Below, one piece after another: positions 61,546 to 64,000 of a DNA stretch of 64,000 nt. This DNA is from Delphinus delphis. Lineage: Eukaryota; Chordata; Mammalia; Artiodactyla; Delphinidae. The notes beneath the pieces were generated by a model that saw only the letters and a program-made list of their open reading frames with translations, was not told the origin of the DNA and ran no database searches. Position 1 is the first letter of the stretch. Every line of letters begins with the position of its first letter. Both the position numbers and the translations under genes were made by a program. Where the stretch lies: NCBI RefSeq assembly GCF_949987515.2, contig NC_082698.1, positions 28,920,070-28,984,069 on the forward strand. The letters run 5' to 3'.

Positions 61546-62542
61546 TACTAAGAACATCTTGTAAAGGACACTTGGAAATACACAGAGAAATAATGCTCTG
61601 TTCCTGCCTGCGGGGAGCTTACAAATATGAATAACAGCATGCAGGATTCCTGTGTGATTAAGGGACTCTCATAGACACCAAGTCTTTTAAAACATCTTCA
61701 AAATTCCTGTTTTCCAGAAAAGCTACTGTCATGCTTTCCTGCACACTCAGTTTATCTGTCTTCTTAAGCCTTTTGATATCAGTTACACTAGGCTTTTTTG
61801 CATCTTTACTCCTAGCCCTGTGTACAGTGTGGCCAAATATTATACCTCATGTATTATTTTTTTTGTCACTTCCTTGGTGCTTCTCCAAAGCCGACCCTTT
61901 CCTTGCATGCAAAGGAGGGAGACTTCCTTGGAAGAACATCTAGTCCAAAGGTTCCACGTATCACATATGCTGACTTAGTTGTTTCTTCACAAAGATAGTA
62001 TATTATCTTGAAACAAACAAACAAAACAGAACATCTCTGTAGGAATGATCAGGGTATCTTAATGGTACCAGTTAGGATAAAAATACTTTTCTTCTCTTCT
62101 GTGTTAAAGCTAAGGCTGCAGTATTTCTGTAGTCATATTACTGTTGTCCAGACAGGGTTATTGCAGTGTGCTTTCGGTTTGAAAAAGAAAAGGAGCCAGT
62201 GCTTATCTCCTCATACATATAAAATGGCTCTTTCACCTTCTAGCTCACTTTGCATCCCTCTTCCTTCTGTATTTAAACTAGTAGTATGCGAAAGGGGCTA
62301 ACCACCACTTCTTGTCACTTGTATACTTAAAGGCCTGGTTTAGATAGCCTTTATGTGAACTTTCCTTCATTTCAGTCTCTAACTTAACGTGGCACAGAAA
62401 GCTAGACAGAGGTCAGTGCATGTGTAAACAGTGATGCCAGTATTTAGAACAACTAAAGGGGAAAGAAGTCTAACCCACTTCCTAATGGGCTAAAAATCAC
62501 AATGATACTATGTGGTATTTGGAAGAGGGATGAAAGCATGCT
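61546..62542. other. Unassigned non-coding sequence
   Basis: No gene or named repeat. 61740-61950 has some L2-like character. Confidence 0.4.
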
Positions 62543-62626
62543 CATGACTTACTGGAATTGATTATCCTCTTGAATGAGTTATTTCATGACTTATTTGAAT
62601 TGCTTATCCTCTTGAGTGAGTTATTT
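62543..62626 (+). repeat. 42-bp tandem duplication, two units
   Basis: Units 62543-62584 and 62585-62626 both begin catgactta and end gagttattt, with about four differences. Older than the 36-bp duplication at 12676. Confidence 0.9.
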
Positions 62627-63005
62627 GAGATTGAAAGTTTGATTCATTTATTGAGTGAGCACATGCCAATATTGCACTAAAAAAAAAAGGTGATGGTACA
62701 TTCTACCATCATACACTATCATAACAAAATGCCAATTTGATTATATTGTTTCTGGGATTTTTTAACTTTTAGAAAATCAGTTTTAGGGAAGTCAGTACAG
62801 CCACAGAGATGGTGAGAAACATTTGGAAATATTAACATATGCAGGAAAATTATAATTGGTTCTTTGAAAAAAGACATTATCATTTTAGTATCATTTTTTC
62901 TTAATTCTTTTTAATCATTCAACAAGTATTTACTGAGTTTCTCCCAATGAATCTGAGACTTTATCCATTATAAGATGCATTGTCATTTCAGGTACCACTA
63001 GATTG
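62627..63005. other. Unassigned non-coding sequence
   Basis: Nothing recognised. Confidence 0.4.
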
Positions 63006-63009
63006 GCAA

Positions 63010-63339
63010 ATAACCTCTGAGGTGGCTCTCAATGATCCCCACCTCCTAATATAAATGCCCTTGGGTAATCCTTGAGTGTGGGCTGGACCTAAGGACTTGA
63101 TTCTAAAGAACAGAGAGAAAACAGATGGGATGTAACTTCATGACTAGGTTACAAAAGATCATGACTTTAATCTTGCTAAGACTCTCTCTATTTCTGGCAT
63201 TCTCCTTTGCCTTTGTGCTTGTTTGTTCTGGTAAAGCAAGCTGTCATATTGTGATATGCTCTATGGAGAGGGCCACTTCAGAGACCCTGAAGTTCAGAGA
63301 CCCTGAGGCAGAAGACCCAGTTAAGCTGCTCCTGGATTT

Positions 63340-63341
<2 letters not shown>
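63010..63341 (+). mobile_element. Ancient interspersed repeat, family uncertain
   Basis: 'ctcctaatataaatgccctt', 'gtaacttcatgactaggtta', 'gctgtcatattgtgatatgc' and 'gacccagttaagctgctcct' follow a widespread old mammalian repeat. The name is not certain. It runs into the microsatellite where a normal copy has 'gaattcctgacccacagaa'. Confidence 0.45.
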
Positions 63342-63433
<92 letters not shown>

Positions 63434-63480
63434 TACACACACACACACACGTATATATACATATATATGTATATATATAT
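63342..63480 (+). repeat. (TA)n(CA)n(TA)n compound microsatellite
   Basis: About 35 TA units (63351-63412) are followed by about 16 CA units with a TA break, then TA/GTATA variants. The block is self-complementary over its TA part, so it can form cruciform or slipped structures and is likely highly length-polymorphic. Confidence 0.97.
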
Positions 63481-64000
63481 CTGGTATTTTTACAGCCTAT
63501 TTCTCCATTTGCCATACTTCTCTGCCTTTCTGTTTTATGTTTTCACTTTTTATGACTTTTACTTAGCTGTTTGTTTTTGTTCCATGGGATGTAACTTGTC
63601 TTTAAAGAAAAGATATGTGCTTTGAAGCCAAAGCTTATTGACTTTGTAATCTTACTTAATTTTTCTGAACCTTAGGTTTCCTATGTGCAAAATGGGAATA
63701 ATAATATCTGATATATTAGGCAGGACCTTTTTAGTTCAAGTGACAGAAACCCAACTCAGACTACCTTAGGTAAACAATAAAAGTAGAAATTTAGGAATTT
63801 ATTGTTTAGGTAATTTCAGAAGGAGTGCAGTTGAAGTTCAGGGATTACTGACATCTGGGACAGCAGTGTCATAAGAACTGTCCCTTTTCATCTATAAACT
63901 CTACTACTTTCTGGTCAGTTTCATTTTCTCAGACTGACTTCTTTCACAAGGCTGGAAACTTGGTTGCCAGCAGCTCCTACTTCTTATATCTCTGACACAG
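63481..64000. other. Unassigned; old repeat toward the end
   Basis: 63715-63960 ('caagtgacagaaacccaact', 'ggaaacttggttgccagcag') is a pattern common in mammalian genomes (old LTR or DNA-transposon relic), unnamed here. No gene. Confidence 0.4.

Noticed and set aside
63125..63625. 166-codon frame
   Set aside because: Its centre is YIYIYI/THTHTH encoded by a TA/CA microsatellite; the rest lies in an old repeat.

Overview
This is a gene-poor, repeat-dense mammalian window. The key lineage marker is a roughly 200-300 bp tRNA-derived SINE (starts like GGCTTCCCTGGTGGC, ends CGTACCGC plus poly-A). It occurs about ten times in both orientations and matches the CHR-type SINEs known from whales and hippos. 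With cetartiodactyl-type L1 elements of several ages, this points to a cetacean, most likely a toothed whale. I found no intact host protein-coding exon, RNA gene, CpG-island promoter or CRISPR array. The long open frames are L1 ORF2 pieces or dinucleotide-repeat artefacts.

Layout. 1-2560: end of a SINE, a MIR and unassigned sequence. 2571-10856: a near full-length minus-strand L1 (broken ORF1 and ORF2, 2.2 kb 5' UTR) with an extra L1 3' end stacked against its tail. 10857-14640: SINE, MER5A and L2, plus the most interesting object here, a processed retrocopy of the 5' part of SNX16 fused to a SINE and flanked by a 16-bp target-site duplication (13183-14270). 14640-24840: MIR, hAT, L2, old L1 and SINE insertions in unassigned sequence. 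24851-26446: an L1 with a textbook twin-priming inversion. 26457-43145: L2, SINE, a 5'-truncated L1, a Tigger transposase relic, MIRs, a MaLR LTR, an old plus-strand L1 and a possible LTR. 43150-52603: a nested L1 block, with a younger L1 (carrying a SINE and an internal 85-bp duplication) beside two pieces of an older L1 and a 425-bp segment of unknown origin. 52604-64000: MIRs, a young SINE with a perfect 15-bp duplication, a second inverted L1, a four-layer L2/L1/SINE/L1 nest, a Tigger1-like relic and long microsatellites.

No operon-like or pathway-level cooperation exists here. The content is a record of L1 activity: L1 copies, SINEs moved by L1 machinery, and one host mRNA (SNX16) copied by it. 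The SNX16 copy stands out because its 3' end is not the gene's own. It runs from SNX16 codon 125 directly into a SINE whose A-rich tail supplies an AATAAA signal about 18 nt before the poly-A, which suggests the retrotransposed mRNA was a SINE-terminated isoform. Repeat family names come from pattern recognition without database comparison, and old-repeat boundaries are accurate only to tens of bases.
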